Below are positions 16,801 through 22,877 of a stretch of 36,142 bases of DNA, one piece after another; position 1 is the stretch's first letter, and each line of letters begins with the position of its first letter. The notes beneath the pieces are model-generated. The model did not search any database and was not told the origin of the DNA. It worked only from the letters and a program-made list of their open reading frames with translations. Source of the DNA: UBA961 sp049317525 (GTDB lineage: Bacteria > Bacteroidota > Ignavibacteria > Kapaibacteriales > UBA961); NCBI GenBank assembly GCA_049317525.1, contig JBMOIC010000024.1:1-36142 (forward strand), in the 5' to 3' direction. Position numbers and translations under genes: made by a program.

Positions 16801-17762
16801 GTATTAGGGTATCAGATACAGTAAAAGTAATAGTATTACCAGTGCCAATTGTAGAAGTAAGTGGTCCTAAATCAGTATGTATAAATACTAGTGCTACCTA
16901 TAGTGTTCCTAAACAAAATGGTGTCACAACCGAGTGGTCTGTAACAGGTGGCACGATTATTTCAGGTATAAATTCTGAAAGTTTAATTGTGCAATGGGCT
17001 AGCTCAAATGGGCGAATTGCAGTTGTAAGAAAACAAACAGTGTGCTCGGCGCAATCAACTGTTGACATAGCTGTAGGAGAATTAGAAAAACCAGTAATTG
17101 CCTTGCTAGATAATATTCAACCTTGTATTGGGAATACAGTAATATTAAAAGCTCCAAAGGGTTATGCTGTTTATTTATGGAGTAATGGTTCTAATAAAGA
17201 TACCATACATATTAACAATAGTGGAATATTTACTGTTCAAGTATGGGATGAAAATGATTGTACAAAAAAATCAGATACTTTTTTTGTTCAGTTCAATGAA
17301 TTACCTGTAAAACCAAATATTATAAGAATCCAAGATACTTTATTTGCATCTATATCTCATAAATATCAATGGTATAAGAATCAACAGATTCTAGATGGGG
17401 AAACTAAACAGTTTATAAAGGTTCTTAATAGTGGTGATTATCAAGTGTATATTCAGGACACAAATTTATGTGGAAATATATCTGAAGAATATGCATTTGA
17501 TGTATCGGGTATATCAAAAAATATAGATAATAATCACGGTATAAAATTATACCAAAGTAGTGAAAATGAATTACACATTAGTCACCAATTTAGATTGCCA
17601 GTTATTATAACAATTATTGATGCATTGGGTAGAGAGTTAACACAAAATAAATATAATGATAATGAAATTACATTATCTCTTCATGGATTTGTTTCGGGAT
17701 TATATTCATTGATATTCTGGGATGGTTCGAACATTTCAACATCAGTTTTTATCAAAAGATAA
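13884..17762 (+). CDS. Large secreted metzincin-like metalloprotease with IPT, PKD/SprB-like repeats and T9SS tail
   Basis: 1292 residues from TTG 13884; the next Met would remove the signal peptide (MKSKTFILSVICLFFILCQTQA). Order: a ~160-residue N-terminal domain, an IPT/TIG domain (~190-290), a protease domain with zinc motif HELGHAHQLGH at 425-435 and Met-turn-like YVMHY about 10 residues later, and a PKD domain (~495-575). Four tandem ~84-residue Cys-paired repeats follow (~583-912, GG-PPYQYSWSP type), then further Ig-like domains and a T9SS-type tail (~1209-1292). The zinc motif fits the metzincin HExxHxxxxxH pattern, but the usual Gly at position 8 is Gln. Matrixin-like peptidase activity on the surface or outside the cell is likely; the substrate is unknown. 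The gene stands alone, with 246 bp upstream and 125 bp downstream. Confidence 0.85.
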   Translation: MKSKTFILSVICLFFILCQTQAHSSYCLIYPVSLKDRCTMADVIVEGTVKAKKSYWNTDKTMIYSAFTVAVQQTFKGSTYTYIDIISQGGIVGDRAIEVYPGFNPEIASKGIFFVKIQSPHSSQFIQTLPFAGPQSHILYDNQGVISDPFLPIQSVNVILKQISLITGSLYKQYIKPSIQDKREKTLAASISSINPTNASAGIGTVLTINGSGFGTSYSGSANVEFKNSDDGGNSWISALASNIVSWNDAQIQVKIPTRSGTGVVRVTAKDGTTANSSQALTINYNALNTTYNNNHYRYWLSNQDNMGGHTLTFNDAFGADPTSVVKRALQSWRCGSFVNFKIATNTSTVNTFSNDGINIIAFNDAALPAGALGVTYNYFASCANNQWYNDGFDMLFRAIPGAGWNFGPGATSGNKYDFETVVLHELGHAHQLGHVINNSYVMHYAVGTNTDKRTLSTVSDIAGGADIVDFSIANKPCGPQLMTKLNASNCELGLPPSADFTANTIAGCSPLQVSFQDNSTSNPISWAWDIDNNGTIDYTTKNPVHTYINSGNYSVKLTAINSNGSHSVIKNNVITVYNQPMAFGKGYYRICSGQTATLANSTAASGGTPPYQYSWSPINGLSNPAIANPTLLCTFPETRIYTLTVTDALGCSSVARDTIFPYLKLQINAGVDQSICKGSIINLGGSPTASSGYPPYQYSWFPVTGMNNPTDANPTIIVNQSETYICTVTDINNCAVKDTIIISMNPPVSVQAGQDIKVCKGTIVTLGGNPTAQGGTAPITFQWTPSTGLTNPNSANPSLTVQQSASYICTVIDGKGCIKKDTISIIMNPELIVQSSLDQTICEGNSVLIGGNSIANGGTPPYQYSWSPIQGLSSSIISQPLARPLSSTTYILTVTDAENCVKNDTINVNVDKIAKPTISVKGNTIICESDSVQLEIIGDYAEYEWSNGQKTKTIKVGKNGSFYSKCTASNGCIRVSDTVKVIVLPVPIVEVSGPKSVCINTSATYSVPKQNGVTTEWSVTGGTIISGINSESLIVQWASSNGRIAVVRKQTVCSAQSTVDIAVGELEKPVIALLDNIQPCIGNTVILKAPKGYAVYLWSNGSNKDTIHINNSGIFTVQVWDENDCTKKSDTFFVQFNELPVKPNIIRIQDTLFASISHKYQWYKNQQILDGETKQFIKVLNSGDYQVYIQDTNLCGNISEEYAFDVSGISKNIDNNHGIKLYQSSENELHISHQFRLPVIITIIDALGRELTQNKYNDNEITLSLHGFVSGLYSLIFWDGSNISTSVFIKR
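15630..16617 (+). repeat. Four tandem ~84-codon PKD/SprB-like repeats
   Basis: Units begin near 15632, 15884, 16133 and 16385. Each has an early Cys (ICSG, ICKG, VCKG, ICEG), a central YSW/QWTP block and a late Cys (ALGC, INNC, GKGC, AENC). Units 1 and 4 stay nearly identical in DNA around the TATCAATATTCATGGAGTCC core (15717 and 16470 region), 753 bases apart, which points to recent duplication or gene conversion. Confidence 0.75.
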
Positions 17763-17887
17763 TTTTTTTATTTGAAGATTTTATAGAAATCATAGTGGTT
17801 TAATAGTACTGTTTATTGCTTTTGCTATTCCGGGTACAGAATTGGTTTAGCGGGGTTGTTTGAAAAAATAATATAGAGAGAGGAAAA

Positions 17888-18424
17888 ATGGAGGAGAAGA
17901 AAAGCGAGCAAAAGGGTTCGCAAAGTTCGTCTATGAAAGATGATTATTCGTATCAAAAAGTTACTAATAATTTATTATCAATTCAGATGGAGAATAAATC
18001 TGCAAGTATCATGACATTAGCATTAATGTTAGTACACAAGCAGGAATTATTACAAAATATTTCTCAAAAGTTAAACAAACTTACAAAATCACATTCTGAT
18101 CAATATGTGAAAATACAATTAAATGAGATTATTGGGGATATTTCTAAGGAATCAGATAATAACAGAGATTGGAATTATTTTGAAGCCCATTTAAAAGCAC
18201 AGAATACCAATTTTATTAAAAGTTTATTATTGGCATATCCCACTTTTTCATCGCAAGAGGTAAGAATTTCCGCTTTGTTAAAGTCTGGTTTGTCTACTAA
18301 AGATATTTCAAATCTACTTTCAATTCATATAAGAACTGTAGAAAATCATCGTTTTAGTATCAGAAAAAAGATGGGCTTAGAACCAAAAAAGGATTTATCA
18401 TTAGCATTGCAACAATTTGATTAA
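17888..18424 (+). CDS. LuxR-type helix-turn-helix regulator, coiled-coil N-terminus
   Basis: 178 residues from ATG 17888, preceded by a purine-rich AGAGAGAGG stretch that can serve as a ribosome binding site. The C-terminal ~60 residues form a LuxR/GerE-type helix-turn-helix (SSQEVRISALLKSGLSTKDISNLL followed by IHIRTVENHRFSIRKKMGL). The middle (~45-110) looks helical (HKQELLQNISQKLNKL...) and corresponds to the linker found just before the HTH in Bacteroidota propeller-type sensor regulators, here without the sensor and membrane segment. There is no response-regulator receiver domain, so the input is unknown. It lies 125 bp after the metalloprotease and upstream of the riboswitch operon. A link to either is untested. 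Confidence 0.8.
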   Translation: MEEKKSEQKGSQSSSMKDDYSYQKVTNNLLSIQMENKSASIMTLALMLVHKQELLQNISQKLNKLTKSHSDQYVKIQLNEIIGDISKESDNNRDWNYFEAHLKAQNTNFIKSLLLAYPTFSSQEVRISALLKSGLSTKDISNLLSIHIRTVENHRFSIRKKMGLEPKKDLSLALQQFD

Positions 18425-18488
18425 AAGAAAGACTTTTTGTTGATATCATATAAAAAAAAGAGTAATTTGTATTTACATTTATATAGAA

Positions 18489-18592
18489 AATATCAAGAAA
18501 TCAACATAAGATGAGAAGGAATTGGGTGTAAGTCCCGAGCTGTCGTGCAACTGTAAGTTCTTTAGAATAAGCCAGATACTTCACTTGATATT
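18489..18592 (+). promoter_or_regulatory. Cobalamin (B12) riboswitch aptamer
   Basis: The conserved blocks of the cobalamin aptamer are present in order: GAAGGAATTGGGTGTAAGTCCC (about 18515-18536), then GCAACTGTAA (about 18547-18556) and the B12-box core AAGCCAGATAC (about 18569-18579). The ends pair perfectly as a 9-bp P1 helix, AATATCAAG (18489-18497) with CTTGATATT (18584-18592), which fixes the boundaries. It is short compared with enteric btuB leaders, as in compact variants. Such riboswitches normally shut off downstream genes when B12 is plentiful. Confidence 0.88.
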
Positions 18593-18603
18593 ACATGCAT
18601 TAA

Positions 18604-18687
18604 GCACTCACGTAAAGTGCAGGCATATACTCACAATAATATATTGTGTTGATATACCTCACTTAGATTATTTTAGGTATTGGTATC
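18604..18687 (+). promoter_or_regulatory. Expression-platform region of the riboswitch
   Basis: Three small hairpins lie between aptamer and start codon: GCACT (18604-18608)/AGTGC (18616-18620), CACAAT (18632-18637)/ATTGTG (18643-18648) and ATACCT (18654-18659)/AGGTAT (18675-18680). No T-tract follows them, and the last hairpin ends 7 bases before ATG 18688. Control at translation initiation is therefore more likely than a terminator switch (inference). Confidence 0.5.
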
Positions 18688-19260
18688 ATGACACAAAAAA
18701 TTTTCCTTCGTTTCTCGGTTTTATCATCGCTTTTGGTAATCGCTGCTTTCAGTAGAATCCTACCTCATCCTTATAATTTTTCTCCTTTGGCAGCTATGGG
18801 CCTTTTAGGAGCCGCATTTTTTTCAAAAAAATGGCAGGCTTTATTCTTACCATTGGCAGCAACGTGGCTTAGCGATCTGTTTATTAATAATGTACTATTT
18901 GCAGATTATTTTCAGGGATTTACTTGGTTTTATCAAGGTTTTTACTGGCAATATGGATCATATGCTCTTATTGCAATAATCGGATACTTTCTATTTAATA
19001 CGATATCTATTCCTAAAATACTTGCCGGAAGCATCATTGCAACATCTATATTTTTCTTAATTACCAATTTTGGCGCTTGGTTAGGAAATCCTTTATATCC
19101 TCAAACATTTCAAGGATTAATGGCATCTTATATAGCAGGAATTCCTTTCTTACAAGGCAGTTTTTTGGGTGATGTATTTTATTCTGCTGTTTTATTTGGT
19201 GGTTTCTATATAGCAGGCAATACCATGCAATTTCCTGTAATTGCTATAAGACAAGAGTAA
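18688..19260 (+). CDS. DUF6580-family membrane protein, putative B12-related transporter component
   Basis: 190 residues, very hydrophobic, with about five to six membrane helices and no signal peptide cleavage site. The sequence ILPHPYNFSPLAAMGLLGAAFF, WLSDLFINNVLF and NFGAWLGNPLYPQT is what I recognise from the DUF6580 'putative transport protein' family. The size and helix number resemble S-components of ECF-type vitamin transporters, but no ECF ATPase or T-component is present in the window. Its position directly behind a cobalamin riboswitch supports a role in uptake of B12, a precursor or cobalt. The role is inferred from context; family membership is from memory. It is separated by 3 bases from the next gene, so the two form an operon. 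Confidence 0.8.
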   Translation: MTQKIFLRFSVLSSLLVIAAFSRILPHPYNFSPLAAMGLLGAAFFSKKWQALFLPLAATWLSDLFINNVLFADYFQGFTWFYQGFYWQYGSYALIAIIGYFLFNTISIPKILAGSIIATSIFFLITNFGAWLGNPLYPQTFQGLMASYIAGIPFLQGSFLGDVFYSAVLFGGFYIAGNTMQFPVIAIRQE

Positions 19261-19263
19261 TAT

Positions 19264-20211
19264 ATGATAAGGCGCATTGCCATTTATTCGATAGCTCTTT
19301 TTTATAGTATGTATATATATGCTCAGTTTCCTGATAAAGTTGGTACACCAAGTTGTGATGCTATAGATGCACATTCTACTTTGATACAAAATTGGGCTAT
19401 TAATTGTGATATCAAAAGGGGAAGCATACATTTTGCTGATACATTAGCAGATTTTGCCAGTTTTGGTATTAGCAATAATGCTCTTGGTAAAGCAGATAAT
19501 CGCGTAATAAGTTTAGGTGATGGGGGAATTGCTACTGTAACATTTTACAAACCGATTGTAGATGGCCCAGGTGCAGATTTTGCTGTTTTTGAAAACTCAT
19601 TTGAAGATCATTTTTTAGAATTAGCATTTGTAGAAGTAAGCAGTGATGGAATTAATTTTACAAGGTTCCCAGCAATCTCTAATACTCAAGATTCTATACA
19701 GATTGGTGCTTTTGATTATATAAAAGACATCACGGGACTACATAATCTAGCAGGAAAATATAAAACTGGATATGGTACTCCCTTTGATCTTTCCGAATTA
19801 AAAAATCACCCTGACTTGAATATTCAGGCCATTACCCATATACGTATTATCGATATCATTGGATCTATAGATGAACAATATGCTTCTAAAGATTCACGAG
19901 GCAAGAAAATAAATGATCCTTGGCCAACTCCTTTTGAAACATGTGGATTTGATTTAGATGCTATTGCTGTTATTAATCAACAAGATATGCAGGATATTCA
20001 TATTTTTCCACATCCAATTCAAAAAGGATCTGAATTTTCCATAAACACTCCTGTTCAAAGCAGAATTGTTGCTATTTATGCTTATGATGGACACTTGATT
20101 TTTAATGGAGAGATTGCAGATTTTAATACAAGTACAATTGATATAGGCAGTTATGTACTAATTACAACGATTAATAATCAAATGTATAGAACAATATTCA
20201 TTGTCAAATAA
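19264..20211 (+). CDS. Secreted surface protein with T9SS tail, in the B12-riboswitch operon
   Basis: 315 residues with signal peptide (MIRRIAIYSIALFYSMYIYAQ). A single ~220-residue beta-rich domain follows (LGKADNRVISLGDGGIATVTF, GPGADFAVFENSF, FVEVSSDGINFTRFPA, HIRIIDIIGS, CGFDLDAIAVIN). This resembles cell-surface proteins found beside B12 uptake loci in other Bacteroidota (from memory). The C-terminal ~75 residues (IFPHPIQKGSEFSI...RIVAIYAYDGHLI) form a T9SS-type sorting domain. It starts 3 bases after the DUF6580 gene and is closed by a terminator, so it shares riboswitch control. A surface binding protein for cobalamin or a related corrinoid is a reasonable but untested inference. Confidence 0.8.
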   Translation: MIRRIAIYSIALFYSMYIYAQFPDKVGTPSCDAIDAHSTLIQNWAINCDIKRGSIHFADTLADFASFGISNNALGKADNRVISLGDGGIATVTFYKPIVDGPGADFAVFENSFEDHFLELAFVEVSSDGINFTRFPAISNTQDSIQIGAFDYIKDITGLHNLAGKYKTGYGTPFDLSELKNHPDLNIQAITHIRIIDIIGSIDEQYASKDSRGKKINDPWPTPFETCGFDLDAIAVINQQDMQDIHIFPHPIQKGSEFSINTPVQSRIVAIYAYDGHLIFNGEIADFNTSTIDIGSYVLITTINNQMYRTIFIVK

Positions 20212-20246
20212 AAAAAGGGATGCTTTGTTAAGCATCCCTTTTTTTA
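20211..20246. terminator. Bidirectional terminator between the B12 operon and sucC
   Basis: Stem GGGATGCT (20217-20224)/AGCATCCC (20231-20238), 8 bp and perfect, with a 6-base loop. A-tract on the left and T-tract on the right make it function in both directions for the convergent transcripts. Confidence 0.9.
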
Positions 20247-20260
20247 TGTTTAACCATTAT

Positions 20261-21502
20261 CTATAATGAATTTAAAGCTTTGGTTACTTTATTTGCTGCA
20301 TCTTCTAAAGTAGTAGCAACTAAAAATTTCATTCCTGAATTTTTAAGAATTTCTCCTGCTTCAATTGCATTGGTTCCTTCTAATCGAACGATAACAGGAG
20401 TAGAAACAGACACTTGTTGTAATGCCTGAACAATCCCATTTGCAACTCTGTCACAGCGTACAATGCCACCAAAAATATTGATAAGAATGCATTCTACACT
20501 TGGGTCATTAGTCATAATTCTGAATGCATTTGCAATACGCTCTACATTTGCTCCGCCCCCAACATCAAGAAAATTAGCCGGATTTCCACCAGCAAGCTGA
20601 ATAATATCCATGGTAGCCATTGCTAAACCAGCACCATTGACCATACATCCAACATTACCGTCTAATTTTATATAATTCAGATTAAATTTAGAAGCTTCTA
20701 CTTCTAAAGGATCTTCTTCTGTGATATCTCTGAAATCCATAAAATCAGGATGACGGAAAAGAGCATTATCATCAAAATTTACTTTTGCATCTAAAGCAAT
20801 AAATTTGTTTTCAGAATTAACAACTAAAGGATTTACCTCCATCATGCTGCAATCCATATCTTCATAGGCATGATACAATTTGGCAATAAATGTACAAAAG
20901 CTTTTAAAAGGTTCGCCACTAAGGCCTAAACCAAAAGCCATTCTACGTGCTTGAAAGCTTTGTAAACCAACTGAAGGATCAATATATTCGCGAAGAATTT
21001 TTTCTGGTGAATGTTCTGCTACTTCTTCGATGTCCATTCCACCTTCGGTAGACACCATAATGATATTTTGTGAGGTTTGTCTGTCTAATAAAATACTACA
21101 GTAATACTCATGAACTATAGAGCACCCTTCTTCGATGAACATTCTGCGTACTATTTTACCAGCATCACCAGTTTGGATAGTAACTAGTTTATTGCTAAAA
21201 GTTGCTCTAGCTAATTGATACACTTTATCTGCAATATTTCCATCGTGAATAACAGTTACGCCACGAACCAATTTGCCAAATAATTCAATAGGCTGATTGG
21301 TATGTACATCATGAACTACACCTTTGCCACGGCCACCAGCATGAATTTGTGATTTTAGAACAACTGTGCTAATTCCGCGTGTTACAAAGTCGCGATAAGT
21401 AACAGTACCAGCTTCCTCGGCACTAAAAACTGGCTTGCCAAAAAGAACAGGTACATTGTAGCGACGCAAAAGATCCTTTGCTTGATACTCGTGGATATTC
21501 AT
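20261..21502 (-). CDS. sucC: Succinyl-CoA synthetase (ADP/GDP-forming) beta subunit
   Basis: 413 residues, slightly longer than the common ~390. In the TCA cycle it forms succinate and nucleoside triphosphate from succinyl-CoA together with the alpha subunit SucD, which is not in this window. The ATP-grasp domain starts with MNIHEYQAKDLLRRYNVPV and has KSQIHAGGRGKGVV. Mg/nucleotide-site elements are MEVNPLVV and ALDAKVNFDDNALFR. The CoA-ligase domain has GCMVNGAGLAMATMDII and NFLDVGGGA. The ATG 21502 start gives the family N-terminus exactly. It is transcribed alone here, with a shared terminator at its 3' end. Confidence 0.97.
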   Translation of the reverse strand: MNIHEYQAKDLLRRYNVPVLFGKPVFSAEEAGTVTYRDFVTRGISTVVLKSQIHAGGRGKGVVHDVHTNQPIELFGKLVRGVTVIHDGNIADKVYQLARATFSNKLVTIQTGDAGKIVRRMFIEEGCSIVHEYYCSILLDRQTSQNIIMVSTEGGMDIEEVAEHSPEKILREYIDPSVGLQSFQARRMAFGLGLSGEPFKSFCTFIAKLYHAYEDMDCSMMEVNPLVVNSENKFIALDAKVNFDDNALFRHPDFMDFRDITEEDPLEVEASKFNLNYIKLDGNVGCMVNGAGLAMATMDIIQLAGGNPANFLDVGGGANVERIANAFRIMTNDPSVECILINIFGGIVRCDRVANGIVQALQQVSVSTPVIVRLEGTNAIEAGEILKNSGMKFLVATTLEDAANKVTKALNSL

Positions 21503-21635
21503 AATGTAATTAATAACTTATACAAAAAAACATAACAAACGTTCTATCAGGAAACAGTAAATTGTTACTGAACGAAATAAAGTTGTGCAAAATTATCAAA
21601 ACTGCACGGGATAGCCAAAATCCAAATAAATCCTT

Positions 21636-22580
21636 ATGAAGATTGCTAAATATTATCTAATCCTTATTGCTCTTATTTTACTATATCTAAGTGTAAAGCC
21701 TTTATATGATTCTAGGGTTCTTGGAAGCAAAGGTAATCCAATTAGAATTTTATTAACTCCTTCTGTAGATGCACAAACACTAACAAATAGTGCAGATAGC
21801 CTTGTTGCATATTTAGAAAGTAAAACAGGCTATCACTTTACTGCAACCTTTCCAACAAGTTTTATTGCTGTTGTTGAAGCCTTTGGAAGTGGTAAAGCTG
21901 ATATTGCTGCTATGAATACCTTTAGCTATATTTTAGCTCATGAAAAATATGGCGCTAAAGCAGCACTTAAAGTAATCAGAAGAGATGGCGAAACTGTGTA
22001 TAAAGGACAATTTATTACAAGAATTGATAGCGGAATTGACTCTTTATCTGATTTAAAAGGAAAAAAAATAGCATATGTGGATGCTGCATCTACTTCTGGT
22101 TATATATTACCTAAAGCTTTACTAACTAGAAATAATATTAAAACTGCCGATGAAGTTTTTGCAATGAAGCACGATAATGTTGTTACAATGGTGTATCAAA
22201 AACAAGTAGATGCTGGGGCAACTTATTATTCTCCACCAGATAAAAAAACAGGTGAGATTTTAGATGCAAGGGCAAGAGTTGTAAAACAATATCCAGATAT
22301 ATATGACAAAGTAAAAATAATCGGATTTACAGAAGCAATTCCAAATGATCCCTTTGTATTTAGAGAAGATTTTCCTGAACATATAAAACAAGAACTTATT
22401 CAAGCTTTACTTGAATTTCAATCTACTCCTGGTGGAAGAAAAACATTGTATGAAACCTATAGCGTAGAAGGACTTTCTATAGCCCAAGATTCAGATTATA
22501 ATGTGTTAAGAACAATGATTAAAAGCTTTGGGGGCGACCTAGAAAAAATACTCCAAAAACAAGCCAAAAAGAAAAAGTAA
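21636..22580 (+). CDS. PhnD-like phosphate/phosphonate-type substrate-binding protein (orphan)
   Basis: 314 residues. An N-terminal hydrophobic segment (YYLILIALILLYLSV) works as a signal or membrane anchor, with no Cys lipobox. The rest fits the PhnD/periplasmic binding protein type 2 fold: IRILLTPSVDAQTL, FGSGKADIAAMNTFSYILAHEKYG, LKGKKIAYVDAASTSGYILPKALL, IPNDPFVFRED and LYETYSVEGLS. PhnD-type proteins bind phosphonate, phosphite or phosphate for ABC import. No permease or ATPase gene adjoins, so it may feed a distant transporter or act as a sensor. It is divergent from sucC, with 133 bp between them. Confidence 0.9.
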   Translation: MKIAKYYLILIALILLYLSVKPLYDSRVLGSKGNPIRILLTPSVDAQTLTNSADSLVAYLESKTGYHFTATFPTSFIAVVEAFGSGKADIAAMNTFSYILAHEKYGAKAALKVIRRDGETVYKGQFITRIDSGIDSLSDLKGKKIAYVDAASTSGYILPKALLTRNNIKTADEVFAMKHDNVVTMVYQKQVDAGATYYSPPDKKTGEILDARARVVKQYPDIYDKVKIIGFTEAIPNDPFVFREDFPEHIKQELIQALLEFQSTPGGRKTLYETYSVEGLSIAQDSDYNVLRTMIKSFGGDLEKILQKQAKKKK

Positions 22581-22877
22581 TGCTCAAAAAATATATTAGT
22601 TTTTTGGCTAATATTCATCAAGCATTCCGCTCCATTTTGTAAGACAAAATCTGAAAAAAATCCAATCTAAATATATATTAGAATTACTTTGAATCTTCGA
22701 ATATTTTTTCGTAGTATGCATCGTTATTGCCCTAAATGCTCTCGTAAATGTATGTCAATCACGTATTTACGCCATTTAGCACCAATATTTATAAGCCATG
22801 TACTTTATTTGAAGTACATTTCTAGAGATTTTTACATATAATATTTATTTAATTATTGAGAATTAGGAGTAGAGCAT
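22581..22877 (+). other. Intergenic leader with two inverted-repeat structures
   Basis: No gene seen. Two structures precede the large surface-protein gene. One is a two-part stem, CTAAATG (22732-22738)/CATTTAG (22773-22779) enclosing CGTAAAT (22743-22749)/ATTTACG (22765-22771). The other is a perfect 8-bp hairpin ATGTACTT (22798-22805)/AAGTACAT (22812-22819). A Shine-Dalgarno AGGAG at 22865-22869 sits 8 bases before the ATG. A weak ATTTTGT/ACAAAAT hairpin (22634-22650) has no T-tract. The promoter position is not clear. Confidence 0.45.

Noticed and set aside
18436..18469. TTTG and TAATTTG as Bacteroidota promoter of the riboswitch RNA
   Set aside because: The -7 element lacks one T of TAnnTTTG and the spacing is 23 bases, so the match is not convincing.
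18522..18755. 77-residue plus-strand ORF over the riboswitch
   Set aside because: It lies entirely across the cobalamin aptamer, expression platform and the start of the DUF6580 gene in another frame; composition is not protein-like.
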